DNA from: Ornithodoros turicata
Taxonomy: Eukaryota; Arthropoda; Arachnida; Ixodida; Argasidae
Assembly (NCBI RefSeq): GCF_037126465.1
Contig: NC_088210.1
Location: 27,057,511 to 27,121,510 of the forward strand
DNA: 64,000 nt
Direction: 5' to 3'
Shown: in pieces, positions 1 to 20,112 of the stretch
Position numbering within the stretch: position 1 is the stretch's first letter
Layout: each line of letters begins with the position of its first letter
Program-made: the position numbers and the translations under genes
The notes under the pieces: model-generated
Told to the model about the DNA's origin: nothing
What the model saw: only the letters and a program-made list of their open reading frames with translations
Database searches by the model: none

Positions 1-199
1 GTTTGCATTAAAATTGCATAAAAATTGAGTGTGTGTCTGAGCAAGTAAGTAAGTAAGTATTATCTGGGAACAAAAAAAAAAAAAAAAACATCAGACTCAT
101 TCTCTCCGTAGCCTTGGCTACGCTTTCTGCGGGAGCACGAGCTCAATGCCCTGACAAGGCTATTGAGTACTGGACTCATACTCAATTTTTATGCAAACG
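1..199. mobile_element. Foldback element at the window edge
   Basis: The first ~30 bases (GCATAAAAATTGAGT and flanks) recur inverted near 170-199 (ACTCAATTTTTATGC), bracketing a poly-A tract and a GC-richer centre. This looks like a short non-autonomous DNA transposon. The left end coincides with the window start, so its target duplication cannot be checked. Confidence 0.55.
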
Positions 200-2781
200 G
201 GCCGTTGTTCCATGTATATACGCAAGAGTCTCACGTCCCTGATGTACCTCTAACAGGTACGTCGCTCATGCGCTCATGTTAAGCAAAAGCAGTCATGCTC
301 TTTATCCTGGTTAGCCACTGTCCTTGGTGGAGTATGTCATTTCTCGGAGTGGTTTAGTCCGGTGGCCGCACATGCCTTATACGTATTCTGACAGCGGCTG
401 CTGCATTAGCCAAGGTTCCGCAGGTTAACTTGATAGATGTTATAGAGATCTTGATGCATGGTGCTGGTGCACTCTTGACGGTGGCTTTGCTGCTGTGCAA
501 GCATGATCCAAGGTTCTACTTTTGGCTAGGATTTGGACATGGTGCTTACGCGGAATGACGTCAATTGGGAAAGGGAACACATAAAAGGGAAAGGAAGGAT
601 GCGGATACAAGAGGTGTCCAGAATTTTGGCCTCTGGTGCTTTGTCCCTAAGTGCTACGTGAACGGTCACTGTACTAAGATTATGAACCGTTAACGTGCTA
701 ACACCGTTCTGGTATTGATTACGTATGTTATACTGCTTTAGTGAAACGGAGTGACCGACGTCACCAGAGCCCTCGCTAGGCGAGTTTGCGCCCGGGGCGA
801 GGTAAACGCCCCCCACCCCCACCCACCCTCTCTCTCTCTCTCTCTCTCTCACTGCAGTCAGGAGTTCTGTAAGCAAAGAAAAGAAAACGCTTATTCGCAC
901 TGCTGAGATCGTAACTGCAAATTCTCTTCATTCCCGCTTTCCACTGTACAAACAACCTTGCAGGGCCTGCCGTTTGGTGCCCCCTCCGGCGAGGGCGGCT
1001 GCCCCCCCTTCCCCCCTGCCCATCGCTACGGCTTTGGACGTCACTGTCACTGCCAACTCTTTTGACTCTCTGGACTCTTGAGTTCTTGGGTGATTGAAGA
1101 AAATAAAGATGAAGAGGAATTAAAAAATGGAGAGGTTGGCTCCACCAATGTGGAGACTAGCTACTCTATACTCTTTGGTGACTTTTTGTCAGTTTGTCCT
1201 ACTTGGTGACAATACGCACTTTTTGCGAGCCTTTTGACAGTCAGTATCCCCCCCCCCCCCCTAGTTCTATGCATATCATTCTACAGTTACTTCTCATTTT
1301 CGTGTTAGTGTTTTTGTTTTTTTCTCATCACTTATCATTAAAATGTAACACGCCACTGTGAGTAGTATGGAGCAGCCGGCATCTACGTTGATGGAGATTA
1401 CATCCCCCATTGCATAATTCCAACACAGTACGGTACTTCCACCAAACAGCACCGATCCACAACGCATGAGCAACTCTTTCATTGCGTACGACTTTCTGTT
1501 AAAGAATGGTACAACTGAATCAACACAATATGTTGGCCCAATATCGGCTGAATATCGGCAATACCGTGTCAATATCGGCTCAGTATTGCCGACATCCAGC
1601 CAATATTGGGCCAAGACGCTGTGCTGCTTGGGGAAATTAAACAACCAAAACAGCAACGACCACCACGCATTAATTCGACACAACGCCGGTTTCTCAAGCT
1701 TGACGCGAGCATTCAAATGATACCCAACAGCCCGGGTATCGTGATTATACCCTTACTGCAGATATCACCATCGAGCCCATTGGAGGCAAATGAGAACGCA
1801 CAATAGGAAAGGCATAAAGAACGTGGCTGCTTATTGAAAGATCTCGTCACGTAGGAGAGCTGCCCACGTAATGCTATTAAATAAAACGAGTTACTCGAGC
1901 CTGGCATTATGAATCACGACCTCCTGCGGCGCTCTTTGTAACGGGAATGTCAGCGCAAAGAGAAAGCGTGATTTGAATAATCGCGCCATGCACATCACGT
2001 CCCACTCGTAATTACCACTGTCTCCAATGAGCCCCTTTTATTCGCTCCCATTTTTGATCGTGCATCCCTGGTTGGCTGCTTGCTTTGAGGTCAGCGTTGC
2101 GGAGCATGCAGTACTTGGAGCGCCATACCGCTTTAATGGAAGTCAGTAGATCCGTAGTAAATGTCACGGTAAGGGAAGAAGACAGGACACCAGATAAAAT
2201 CGACAATAAATACATGAAGTGACGATGAATGAGGAGATTTGCAGCTTAATTGCCTTCTGGTCTTTGGGTTTCTAACAATAAACAATAAATAAATAAATTA
2301 ATTAATAATCAATAAAACTCAGCGATATATTGAAAGGATTCAATGTCAGCTCAACTTTTATGAGATTTAGTGTAATATCCGGGGTATTGCTTTTAGTAGT
2401 TCTTGTTTCGCAATGACAAATTATTCTGCTGAGGACATCAACAACAAATAAGTAATGATGATGTAGTGGAAGAACAGGAATCAATCGTACAATGGGCATT
2501 CCTACTCATTTGCAGTATATCCTTCGGGTGCTCCGTAACGTGGTAGCTCTGGACTTGCATTCGAAATCGGGAAGAAATAAAAAAAAATGAGAATGCATCA
2601 TCTTGTAGAAGGCCGTTGTTGAAGGCCGTTGTATAGTAACAGAAATAGTTCGCTGTTGACTCCTATTTCTTTGCTATAAGTCTTATTGTGTCATAATTTC
2701 TAATTCCAGGCTCGTGTGTTCTAGCGCCAGTACAAACATGACCAGACCTCAACTCCTTAATACCAAGGATGGCTAACCATA
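200..2781. other. Non-coding stretch, no recognisable gene
   Basis: Short ORFs here lack domain features and codon-like composition. Visible structure includes a (TC)n tract near 829-850, C-rich runs near 1000 and 1250, and an AT-rich stretch near 2280-2320. No RNA gene was recognised. Confidence 0.5.
1541..1612. repeat. Imperfect inverted repeat built on AATATCGGC motifs
   Basis: TTGGCCCAATATCGGC on the left pairs with GCCAATATTGGGCCAA on the right, around repeated AATATCGGC and ATTGCCGA blocks. It may be a small degraded foldback element; no target duplication was identified. Confidence 0.45.
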
Positions 2782-2920
2782 CACTCTGAAAATAGATCTT
2801 CACCGCGTAGCACGCTGTGCGCCAACCATTGCTACGAATGATACAGGATTATCGCTTCTGATTCGAAGGGAGAACGGGGCGCAAGCCTTTTTGTGACTGG
2901 ATATATGATAATTGACACAA
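2782..2920. mobile_element. Half copy of the CACTCT foldback MITE
   Basis: Begins CACTCTGAAAATAGA after a TA and follows the left arm of the family (ACTTCACCGC-like block, GCACGC, CCAACCATT, ATTCGAAGGGAG). The sequence leaves the consensus before the mirror arm, so this copy is truncated at its centre. It is closest to the variant at 39940-40187. Confidence 0.7.
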
Positions 2921-5900
2921 CATTGATTGATTCAGTGATTGATTTTCGCGACATCGGCGGCCACCGGGTGATAACTCCGGGCTTATATCTTTACCCAACA
3001 CGAACAACAACCGCATATATTTGCCTTTCCCACGAGCAACGTACTTATGTCCCATTTAATTATTTTTATCATGAGGCGTGACTTCTTAGCTTCTTACACG
3101 TTCAGTCCTCACGATAAATATGATCACTCAAGAAAGACGCTCGTGGAAACAGCGCCACGTTGCAAAACCTCACTCAATTACGCGTTTCAGGCTGAACACG
3201 TTTCACAAATAACACAGATCACCTCTGTGCCTCCCCACACCGCCACTTCTCTCTACTTACTACGAAACAGCACAGGAGTAGATTTAGAAAACCTCAAACG
3301 CACTATACCTTTAGTTCCCTCCCCCCCCCCCCCCTTCTCCCTCACAGATAAAACACGAATCCGGAACCGATTCAGCAATTCCGTCACCACACAGAGAAGC
3401 AACGACGCCTTGTTACCCCATTCCCGGACGTTTCTTTTCTCCAATCTACACTGTACATACGGCAGATTTTCTGTTTGCCGTTAAGGATGCAAGCCAACAG
3501 CCGTGCCTTGTCGCGCCTATACAGTGCGACGGCGGGCCGGAGAAGGTGATTCCGTGGAATCGAATCATGGGAAGAGGAAACAATGTGGGTAGGGGAGAGG
3601 GGGGGGGGAAGAAAATGAAGCAGCGAGGAATCTGATTCTGGTGATTGAATCAGCGGTGAATCGAATCACACGAGGCAGCGTGGGACGGTAGGTGTACTCA
3701 AGCATCACTTCATTACCCGTTCGACTGCGACGGCTTGTTCAATGAATAAAACATCGTCGCGGCACTAGGTAGCGCTGTTGGGGTAGGCGGTACCTCGGCC
3801 TATACAGACGGTGGCTTCCTGTGACTGGTTCTCGCTGATTTTTGGAGACAGAAGGCGTCGTGCAGATTCGTTTCAGTAGGGCATGGGAACGTTATGTGAG
3901 TATCAGATCTGTAGTTAAAGTTCCGTCCTGTCAAAAACTCGTGAAAACCCTTATTGACTAAGTGCGCGGGTGTGTTCATTTCGTTTGCTTCTTGTTGCTG
4001 GTTCATGCCATTGTTCTTTGTAATAAATGAACAGTTCTTCAGAAGTTCTCTTCCACCTACCGAGAGACATTGACTGACTGGGCCTTCAAGCGCAATCACC
4101 TTGAGGCACACCCTTAATACCCAGAGGCGGTATATTCTTTCTAATCTGACCAGAAAGACTGCTGCCCCTTCTGCTGCTTGTTGGAATTCCAGTGTGTCAT
4201 TGCACCTCTTGTAAACTATAGATGATATGGTCACTTAACTTTTGAGCTTTTACAACCTCTTCACGCATCTCTACCACAAGCGCCGGACCTCCTCATGTCA
4301 TCATCACCATGTATCTGTTACAATCATTGCACCCCAAGAGATGTCTTCCTATTTGAAGAACCTGCTGTGTAAACATTGTTTGCTTCGATTTGTATATTTT
4401 TCATCGTTGTACAGCCTGCTTCCATTAAAGCGTTGGCTCTTGCCTTTATCACCCCCACCCTAACAACCTTGCTCGAAACCCTCCGGCACTTTTATTTTAT
4501 TTCATTTTTTAATTTTTATTTGTGCTTCCCATTGTTCCGTTACAGTCATAGTGCCAGTTCATCCTAAAATAAACACCCTCGCACCCTGCAGTTATACGGT
4601 TTACGTTATGCAGTCACTTCCGCCTCACTTCCTTGCATAACGACAAGCTACAAAAACCGCAAGTCATCGTCCATCAGACTTTCACGCGGACTTTGTGGAC
4701 CTCCGCTAGCGTCGCTATAGCGCGAGTCTATACGTCTACTGGCACCATCAAACCACAGCACCCTCATTAGTCCTCTCCCGCGTAACAATCGGCTTTGTAT
4801 GTAACCCCAGCGTCCACCCTAATTGGCCAATCGCACGGACGGCTCCGTTACTGGGTTGCCAGATAACAAGCACGGACTGGTGCCAGAAAAAGGGAAACTG
4901 TGATCTATGAACGCGTCTCGCAACTGACCAACGTCGTTTGGGTTCCTTTGTTGTGGCGGGATTACGGTTCTGCTGCTGGCCGTGCCTTTGAAGAGGGCGT
5001 TGGTGTCGGCTGGTGGGTGTTTTGTTCGCACGGCTGACGCATTGACGGTCGTAAACTACGGGACTATAATCCGAGACGTTTCACTTTGGGACGTGTCGCG
5101 AGGTTATGCTTGCACTGATGGGAGTTTTGGGTTACTTCCAGATATGGCTATGGTGGGAGAGTTCAGGATTTGGTCGGTTGAGGGCGGTGTGAATTTGATG
5201 AATGTGCGCGTTGCACAGCAGCCGTTCAGTAAATGTTCAAGAGGGAGCTTGACTGCTGCAAGTTATGTAATGAAGAGCTAACGCCTCTGCAGGCTATCAG
5301 TCTTCATTACTTCCTCTCTTCCTTTCGTCACATAGTGACCCACAACATTTATAGAAAAGTCCTTTGCGCCACAAATCGTAGAAATGACAAGTTTAAAGGG
5401 CAGTCTGCGCTATCGTAAGGAGCACGAAATTCTGTATTAAAAGGAGGGGCTGAAGAAGCCACCAGAGTTGAGCATGGCTCCAACGGTTTTCCAGCCTGGA
5501 GATTAAGAAGTTGCGATTCGTTGTTAGTTGTTCAGGAAAACGATGTGCGTGTGGTCTATAGGCATAAGGAAGTTTACTTTCTGTTTCAGGATTTGCTTTT
5601 TTAATGCGACGCTTTTCTCGAAGTATGTTCCCAAAAGGTTGCGGGTCCCGATCTCGCTGCCACTCATGTGGCTGGATTCCCTGGGAGTGTCCGGTAGATA
5701 CCGGACACCGCCAGGGAATCCAGACGACAGCCCACACTCAGGACAGGATGACACCACGACCTGGGAAGAGGGTAGAGTCTCCGGCGTCGCAACGCAACGC
5801 AGGTGAACGGGACATAATCTACCGCTGCGGACAGTCGTCCAACACCAGACATTATTTCTCGCTCCCTCTCACGAAGACCCAGAGGGGTTACACCTCAGGT

Positions 5901-6985
5901 CCGGTTTCGCACCGGGCTTATAGACTTTTCACTTATAAACAATTAGACCTAAAACAGTTCTATTCGCCACCTTTTTTCAATCTGTAATGCTCGCAGGCTC
6001 TTTCTGCACCTGGTAGCCATTTTAAGAAACAACTTAATCTGTATCTGCTCGCTTCTGGCACGTGGTCTAGCCGCTACCAGCTGCTAAGCCCTGGCACGAC
6101 AACCGCTACATAATTGCACTTTCACTGAACGGCGAGCTCTTAACCAACGTCGGTGAGAGTACTGCACGCGATGTTATTAAAGGGGAAGTGCCGCAAAACG
6201 CCTCAGCGTGACGGCGGCTTCTGCAGCTGAAGAATAGAATACCGTGTAAACAGGAGAAGGAATAAACTGGAAACAGTTTTAAGATTGATGGTCCCACACC
6301 GCGTGGCAACACGAGCACTGTTTGAACCAAATACTGAACGCATTTTTCAATTGACACATTAAAGTATAACGCCCTGTTTTTGCCCTCTCTTTAATCGGCC
6401 ATTTTGTCGGAGACTGGTGCGGTTAGCCACGAGATGGGGTCTTTTGAGGCGGACGCGCGTATTACAGGTAATTGTTACCTGGGGCTCGGTGTGGTTCCGC
6501 TTCGCTAAATGGAGACGTCGTGCTTCCCTTGATGACATGTTGATGCTTGGAAAGGCGAAAGTTAAGTTATTATCTCGAGCTGGAGTTTGCGTGTGCACGA
6601 AAGTTTTCGCTTTCGTACCGTGCATTGTTTTGTGGATTGCTGAAGTGATGTCGGTGAAGCTGACCGGTAATTTCCTGGGTCTAACTGTTAAAGATACGTG
6701 GATACTTTCAGGAAGAAAAAATGAAAACGATATAGACACGGAGAGAAATGAAAACAAGACGCATGTATTCGTTGACACCTGTGCATATTGTGGTTAAAGG
6801 GTGTCATTGTTGTTCAGGTGAAGCTATACACTGTGGCACTGTCGATACACTTCAGGACACCTGCTCACAATGCGCCATTCTGGAAAGACGGGTAAATCAT
6901 TCTTCGAAAGTCCTTCTATGTGTATGATTTGGTGGCACTTGTAGAGGTGATTGTGATGATGGCATTAGTGGTGTTGCTATCGTTG
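2921..6985. other. Non-coding stretch, no recognisable gene
   Basis: Contains C- and G-rich homopolymer runs (3321-3335, 3598-3608) and a hairpin described separately. ORFs up to 145 codons occur, but none shows a domain, a splice context or a family resemblance that I can support. Confidence 0.45.
5672..5723. repeat. Perfect-looking 25-bp-arm hairpin
   Basis: CTGGATTCCCTGG at the left end pairs with CCAGGGAATCCAG at the right end, with GTCCGGTA and TACCGGAC closing on a 2-base loop. Only one or two arm positions mismatch. Too short for a whole MITE; it could be the core of an older foldback element. Confidence 0.6.
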
Positions 6986-7115
6986 AACTTTCTGCCTGTC
7001 TGTTATGGCGGCATGCTGCTCGGGGGACATCGTGCGTCCTTGGCCGACTTCATAGGAAACTGTGCCTACACTCGCCTTGAAGTGTCCGCAGAAGACACAG
7101 GGAAGGCACCAGCAT
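6986..7115 (-). mobile_element. Fragment of a Ruka-like SINE
   Basis: The blocks GTGCGTCCTTGGCCGACTTC and GGAAACTGTGC match the corresponding blocks of the better-preserved SINEs at 10370-10575 and 26110-26330. The tRNA-like head is missing. Confidence 0.6.
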
Positions 7116-8115
7116 AGAGCAAGTCCCAAGCTGAGAGATACAGCCCACTTCGCAGTAACGATTTGCTTTTTTAAAGCAATAAGGCTAAATCAACGTCGTC
7201 AGTTGTGAGGTCCGTCCGTAACAACTGTGAAGAGTGAAGGAAGAAGTTACCATGACAACCGAAACGGATCGGATGACTGCCTTTATAACACATTTTGATG
7301 CGTTAGGCACAACTTTTAAAAAAATCAGCGATATTTTTTTCTAATTTCGCGCTATTACCTATGTTTGTTTGTTTTTCGATACTTCGGAGAATTACGAAAT
7401 GTAACTTACGATTGTTCCAATTAATTCACTAATTCCATCTGCATGACGCTCCCTTCTGCATTCAGCCATTTCTATGCACAACAAAATGTTCACTCGTATA
7501 TATAATAAGGTACCATTATCTCGAAATCACTCCATTTACAAATTATTCCTCAATGAAAGCACTCCCAACAGAGGAGCAGGTGACGAAATGTCGCCCCACA
7601 TGACACACGGGAGCGGGTGCTCATTCGCGCAAACAATTTGGTACCCATCAATCAAGCCACGCTTCGAATGCAATGCAAGGTCCGACGGGCCGCCGAGTCC
7701 AAAAGCGCCATTTTTCCTTCAGCCCCGATTTACTCGTCGGCTTGTTTAGTTCAGCTTCGGCGAATGCATTGTTATGGCAAGAGGCGGCACGTAATGAAAT
7801 TGAGTCCAATTTTCTCGCTCGCGAGAGTCTGTATGGCCTCACGCCCTTTCATGAAATGCTTTAATCAAGGGAGGTAACTCGGCATGTGTTAAACGAAGCT
7901 ATGAATATGGGATGTAGAAATAATGGATGACGTTGTGATAGCAGTCGATTTTATTCTGTGCGCCAGCAAATAAGAAAATTGGACCAGGAGGACTCTGAAT
8001 GTGGGTATGTAGCTGTGAACTGCTGCTTTGAGTTTGTATGCTTTTTGAGAGTCTGTGATATACGCGCTTGAGATTCCGCGAAAAACAGCTGGAGAAAGAG
8101 CGCACTTCGGCTGTA

Positions 8116-8412
8116 CACTGTACAAAAAAATCCGTAATTTTGCTCACAAGAGACTGCGCTATCTCTGTTGTCGGCATATGTGCCGTAACTAATTTATTGC
8201 ATAAAAATTCGTTTGGAGTGCACACTGCACTGCTTTCATAAGCGAAAAGGATGGCACTTCCATTATTAAACTGCATGCGAAAGCCCAGTCTGAAACTGTG
8301 CAGTGTGCGCTCCAAACGGACTTTTTTGCAATAAATTGGTTACGGCACATATGCCGGCAGTAGAGTTAGCAGTCACTTGTGCAGTAAAATTACGAAAATA
8401 TTTCTTACAGTG
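8116..8412. mobile_element. Palindromic MITE, TIR CACTGTA, TA target
   Basis: The two ~115-bp arms are inverted copies of each other: CGGCATATGTGCCGTAAC and GGTTACGGCACATATGCCG, GGAGTGCACACTGCAC and GTGCAGTGTGCGCTCC. Ends read TA-CACTGTA and TACAGTG-TA, suggesting a Tc1/mariner-type TA duplication. No transposase is present, so it is non-autonomous. The ORFs spanning it are by-products of the palindrome. Confidence 0.8.
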
Positions 8413-8814
8413 TAATAGACAACAGTCAAGGCTTATTTCGCAAAGAGGACTTCTGGCGTAACGCTTGCCTTTTTTTCCCCCTGCTTCAGTTGTTTTTTTT
8501 TTTCGTTTTTTTTTCTCGCTTTTATGTAAGTTGCTTAACAGTAACATGGTCACTGTCTGTCATTGAAAAATACAGTCCACACATGGCTTACGTGCTAAAC
8601 AGCACAGACCATCCTGTACTACCCGTGAGCACATGTAGTACAGCACATGAGCACACTTATTAGTAGTATAGATTATTATTATTAGCACCATCCATTATAC
8701 CTTTTGAAGAGGAAAGTGGAGCTGTTCTACGCACTGAAATTATGGGCAAATCATGTCTGAGTGGGTTTCATAATTCGATAGTTACTTGCTCTACAAAGTT
8801 GCTCTGCGCAATCT

Positions 8815-9502
8815 TCATGATTTCATACGACTATAGAAAATCCATCGGGATCGGAAGCGGTGATTTTTGTAACGTACACAACAGTGTCGTTTTTTACATA
8901 GAATCGTATCGTCTGCGATACTGACATTATGCAGCTCACGAATGGGGCAACGGCCAGTACCAAGACATTCATAAACGGCAAAGAACGTCGAGTTCCTACA
9001 TGAAGTCTGATTAATCTTTGCATCATTTCCGTTACGTGTACCCTGTTGCACAAATAACTGGCTTCTGTCACAAAGCTCATCGACGTGTATTTCACTACGA
9101 CAATATCACGTCTCTTGGGCCAAGGAGTTAGGCCGTATACTGAAGAGGACCTTCTGCTTTTGCTTATATCTGAGCCCCAGGGGGAACCAAAAGCATCCTT
9201 CACAGGACATTCAGTATGTAGGGTAGTTATTGCTTCGCATTCACCTTCGGTGTCGGCTACCAGTCCTTGTAAAATGTCAGTTGAATATTCAGTGGAATAT
9301 ACACTGTGATCATTATTGTAGTTCGGAGCAAACCAGAGCTGACCATCACCGACAGACAAAGTATCGTGTACAAAGCCAAAAACCTGTGTCGCGCCTATAC
9401 AGGGGATCATGCCATATAGGCTCGATATTGGACACCACGTAAAGGACTGTGAGGGACGGTGACTGTCGTCCTGTGGGGATTTCGTGGGACAGGGTGGGGG
9501 AG
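8815..9502 (-). CDS. Uncharacterised multi-exon gene candidate, Cys-rich C-terminus
   Basis: I do not recognise this protein. Three minus-strand blocks look like exons. Block 1 (9502-9384) follows an acceptor ending CTTGCAG. Block 2 (9265 to about 9059) follows ATTTTACAAG, in a phase that continues block 1 across a 118-bp GT-AG intron. Block 3 (8995-8815) follows CTTCATGTAG and runs 59 codons to a TGA. Block 3 contains a cysteine cluster (ECLGTGRC, then CKKRHCC) and N-glycosylation-type NxS/T sites, which would fit a secreted protein. The donor joining block 2 to block 3 in the right phase is weak, and no signal peptide or first exon was found. An unspliced frame of 195 codons also crosses the region, so a retro-copy or degenerate gene remains possible. 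Gene status is inferred from frame and splice signals only. Confidence 0.4.
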
Positions 9503-10369
9503 CTGCAAGAGAAGGTTATGCGGGATTTCCCCAAGGACACATTAATTACGGAGGAAACGCGCATTTAATCTGGTAATAGGGGACCAGCACCGCGCCACGT
9601 GAACATAATTTGCTCTTCAGCGGCCTACTTCCCTTGGTTATATATACGGAAGAAACTAAGAAAGAAAAAAAAGAGAGAAGGAAGAAGGGGGGGGGGGTGA
9701 GAGACAACCCTGGTATCTTTCTTATATATATACCAGTTGTCGTATATACACCTTGCTTAGCGAACTAGATTTAAGAAAAATCTTTCCGGAACAGCACCTC
9801 AAGCGGTACTGCCCCGACGACCTTGTATTGCTTGTATTGCCAACTGTAGGATGGGACAAGCGTAAGCTTGCCCCACATCACGCTTCAAAAATAAAGCGCC
9901 ACCTGTGGCACGCGAGAGATCTTCGGAAACAATTAACGTTTATATTTCATCACATATCCTACTTATTTTTCACTCCTGTATACCTACATATGCGCCTCTT
10001 ATTGTCGGTCACTTTATAGGGTTTCCTGCGCTCTGATCTACGTAACTGTGAGGGACCAACGAAGCAGCATGTGTGCCATGCAGCGATCCTCGTGCGACCA
10101 TTGTTGTCGTTATTGTTGATTATCATTAACTGTTATCTTCGCTAGTTTTATTGATTTATTGATTTTATTGATTTCACTGATTTATTTTTACATATATACT
10201 GCAGCCTCGAAGGTCACGGCGGGAGCAAACATTACATTGTGTAAGAAATCATTTACGGGAAGGTCCTCAGTGGAGCCAAGTAGATTGTTCAATTCAGCAA
10301 TCGCGTTCGAACAGAAATAGTGTTTATTCCCAGTTGGCACAGCGAAGCAGCTATTGCTGTATAAGCGGC
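9503..10369. other. Non-coding stretch
   Basis: Holds a purine-rich AAGAAAGAAAAAAAAGAG tract and a G run (about 9660-9697), followed by T- and AT-rich sequence. An 88-codon ORF at 9753 has no recognisable domain. Confidence 0.45.
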
Positions 10370-10575
10370 GTACGGACGTGGCCAGACGGGGAGAGGACGG
10401 CAGGAAGGAGTGGGGAACAGGGGATTAGTATGCGTCCTGGGCCGACTTCAAGGGGAACTGTGCTGACATTCGTCCGGAAAGCCTGCCAGAAAAACCCGGG
10501 AAAACCCCAGACAGCACAGCCGGGTGGTAGGGTTCGAACTCACCACCTCAAAGTCTTCAGCGCGACCTTGGTTAC
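10370..10575 (-). mobile_element. Ruka-like tRNA-derived SINE
   Basis: Read on the minus strand, the element starts with a tRNA-like B-box region (GTGAGTTCGAACCCTACCAC). The body blocks are GGCTGTGCTGTCTGGGGTTT and TCAGCACAGTTCCCCTTGAA. The body is shared with 15180-15405 and 26110-26330. The name Ruka rests on memory of tick SINEs; the shared family within the window is directly visible. Confidence 0.7.
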
Positions 10576-12342
10576 TAGCTAGTAACTATACATTTAAATG
10601 CATCAATACCGCGAAAAGTACAATGTTTATATGATGATTGCTAGCAAAGATGAATGATGAAGCACAGGTATAAGTTGTGCGCTTTCTTCATCGCTATATT
10701 CTCTTTTACTCTCCGTCTTTCTTTCTTTCTTTCCCATCCTGTATCACTCATCTTTCGCACTACGCAATGCACCTCAATAAAGACTTTCCCTCTACAATCC
10801 CTGTCGGGAAAATACGTTTAACGATGCTGTCACAAAGTGTTGCCATACATATATATATGCGTACAACAGGGAATGAAGGTGCCCTCCACCGTTTCCGCAT
10901 TTCACACAGATATTCAGTTATAGTTTCGCTTTCAACCCCATTCTGTTTTCTTGTTTATCCCTGTTGTTGCGCATGGGGCTCCCCTTTCACGCTCTGGTCC
11001 CAACAGATGGTGGACGTCAGGTTCCTCCCCCCCCCCTCTCCCCGAGAGGAAAATTCGAATGATGGCGAAAGGTCACGTGGGGAGGAAAAGCGCCCCCTGG
11101 GAGGCGGGTGAAGATGATCCGTAGTCAGTCGTGCATACCATCTGCATCATCGTTGACTTTGGCCACGTGCGATAGTTGACAGACAGCGCGCGTGCTCGTG
11201 AACGACGAGTCTTCTGTGCAGAGCTCCGAAAAGCGCACTCCAAGAACGCGTCTGCCAAGTCTGTTTCGCGTCGCTTATCGTCTGCTTTGCCGTTTGGTTC
11301 ACACGGTGAAAAGGAGAATGTACTGATGTGAGAGGAAGTGTTGTTGTCCGTCCTCAAGGACTTAGAATATGTTGCTTTAAGTTGAGAGAAATGAGAGGGT
11401 ATACTTTTCCAAGTGAATGTGATCCTTCTGGTTGAGAGGATTCGCTCTGTTTGCTTACATGCAGAGCACTCCCGGTAAAGCTGGGTAAAGGAAGTACGAG
11501 GATTGAAGGAGAATAAAAATGCAGTTTGTAACCTACTTTGTAATGGGCGTCAGTTATGGAAGGAGCGAACACTTACACCGAAGTCAAAAGAGAAGGTATG
11601 CTGAGTGAAGAGCAATAAAATATATAGCTCCCTAGCTTGTCTGCTTGCGAGAAATCCAAAGTGCACGAAAAACTGGAAAGCCGTTCTACTCACTGTATGA
11701 AATGTCCACGGTGAAGGTGAACGTTCGCTTGAAATTTTCGAAATTTTGAGCGGCATCCCTATTAGGAATAGGATTCGTCACTAGCGCCACCACGTACCGG
11801 TACAAAGATTACTTTCTCTGGAACACGCTTGGCTCTGTTTACGGCCGCGGTACTCTCGCGACATCTATGAATTGTGAGCGGAAGGTTGGAGTTGGATAAC
11901 TCATGAGGTGACGCAAAGTTTTAAATAAGTTATGACAGAGATATGCAGTTGGTTTTAAATTGATGTAGGTGATAAACAAAATATGACCGCCACCTCGACA
12001 TTGTACTTATACTTGTGAAGCGCAGCAATTACAGTCTGAAGAGTAAGCAGAAGGTAATGCTTCGTAGGCCTAAACCTTTTATTTCTCTCTGGCTATCATT
12101 TTTTTTCTGAATAATACAAGCCAGTTCCTTGATCCGACTTGAAATGGGAAATCCGCTGTTGCTTCGACTGTTTTCGTCGTCATATGCGGTTGTCTATGCG
12201 CATGCTTGTCGTATATTCATGAACATCGCTTCGTATGATAGCGGTTTGTGCTACAAAACGTTTCAAGAACTGTAGGAATGAAGATTCGGGCCTGATTATC
12301 TTAGCATTAAGTAAAGTTTATTGCGTTCTTTTTTTTTCACAG
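10576..12342. other. Upstream region of the CSK gene
   Basis: No coding exon was recognised. About 11150-11310 is CpG-rich and ends in CACACG followed by GTGAAA, a possible first non-coding exon plus donor. The CSK ATG sits exactly at an acceptor, so a 5' non-coding or very short coding exon is expected upstream. Which segment it is cannot be settled from sequence alone. Confidence 0.3.
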
Positions 12343-19423
<7,081 letters not shown>

Positions 19424-20112
19424 CCTCAAGGAAATCCTTCCGCCCCACAGTCTTGTGAGTAACACGCTGTGTGGCGTTTTGTAATGTCTTGTGCGTGTTT
19501 TCTCACGAAAATGGGTGAGACCAGCAAAATTGGACGATGAGCTACCCTTGTTGTGGGGCTGAACTGATTCTTTTTAGAGTAAGAGCCACATTCATATCTG
19601 AATACAAGCTGAATGTGCTCTTTAGCAATGATGATTGCACCGCGATGATTTCACGTGGTCTTCCCCCTTTTATTCCTTCCTCGCCCACTTCCATTGGTTC
19701 CCGAAAGCATGTGATCTTGCCCGCAGTCGCCTCATTGGTGAGGGCACCAGCTGTGATGATTTTCGGTATTCGTGATGGCGATTTTTCGGGCATCTGTCAC
19801 CCGCTTGCTGTAAAACTTGGAATAGAAAGTTCACATCGATGCACATATAACCATGTTTTATATTGATCATTTGGGTGTCTCAACCGCTTAAGATGGCGTC
19901 TCTCACATTTCTTTGTTTTAGATCATGAGGAGCAGCACTCTGCAAAGGACAGGAGTTTGCCTCAACCTCCTGACTCAGGGGAAGCAGTTGAACCTGGCCA
20001 AACGAGTGGGGAGAAAGCACCTCTGCAGAAAGACTGGTTTACGACCGCATTTGGTGCCTTCCTTTTGATGCTCACAGCATATCTTCAAACTATGAGTGTG
20101 CCACGTGCATAG
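19424..20112 (+). other. Open, spliced extension downstream of the CSK stop
   Basis: After the CSK TGA the same frame is open for 31 nt, reaches a strong donor (TCTT|GTGAGT at 19455) and resumes at an acceptor (TTTGTTTTAG|ATCATGAG, exon from 19922) in the matching phase. It then continues 62 codons to TAG at 20110-20112. The conceptual tail is 73 aa: a polar, acidic, proline-containing stretch, then a hydrophobic segment of about 20 residues (roughly WFTTAFGAFLLMLTAYLQTM) and a short end. It could be a readthrough extension, the tail of an alternative isoform, or a 3' UTR intron with a chance open frame. The stop-to-junction distance is under 50 nt, so ordinary termination should not trigger junction-dependent decay. 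Confidence 0.5.

Noticed and set aside
1294..1720. Overlapping 140- and 84-codon ORFs as genes
   Set aside because: They span the AATATCGGC inverted repeat and have no domain, splice or compositional support.
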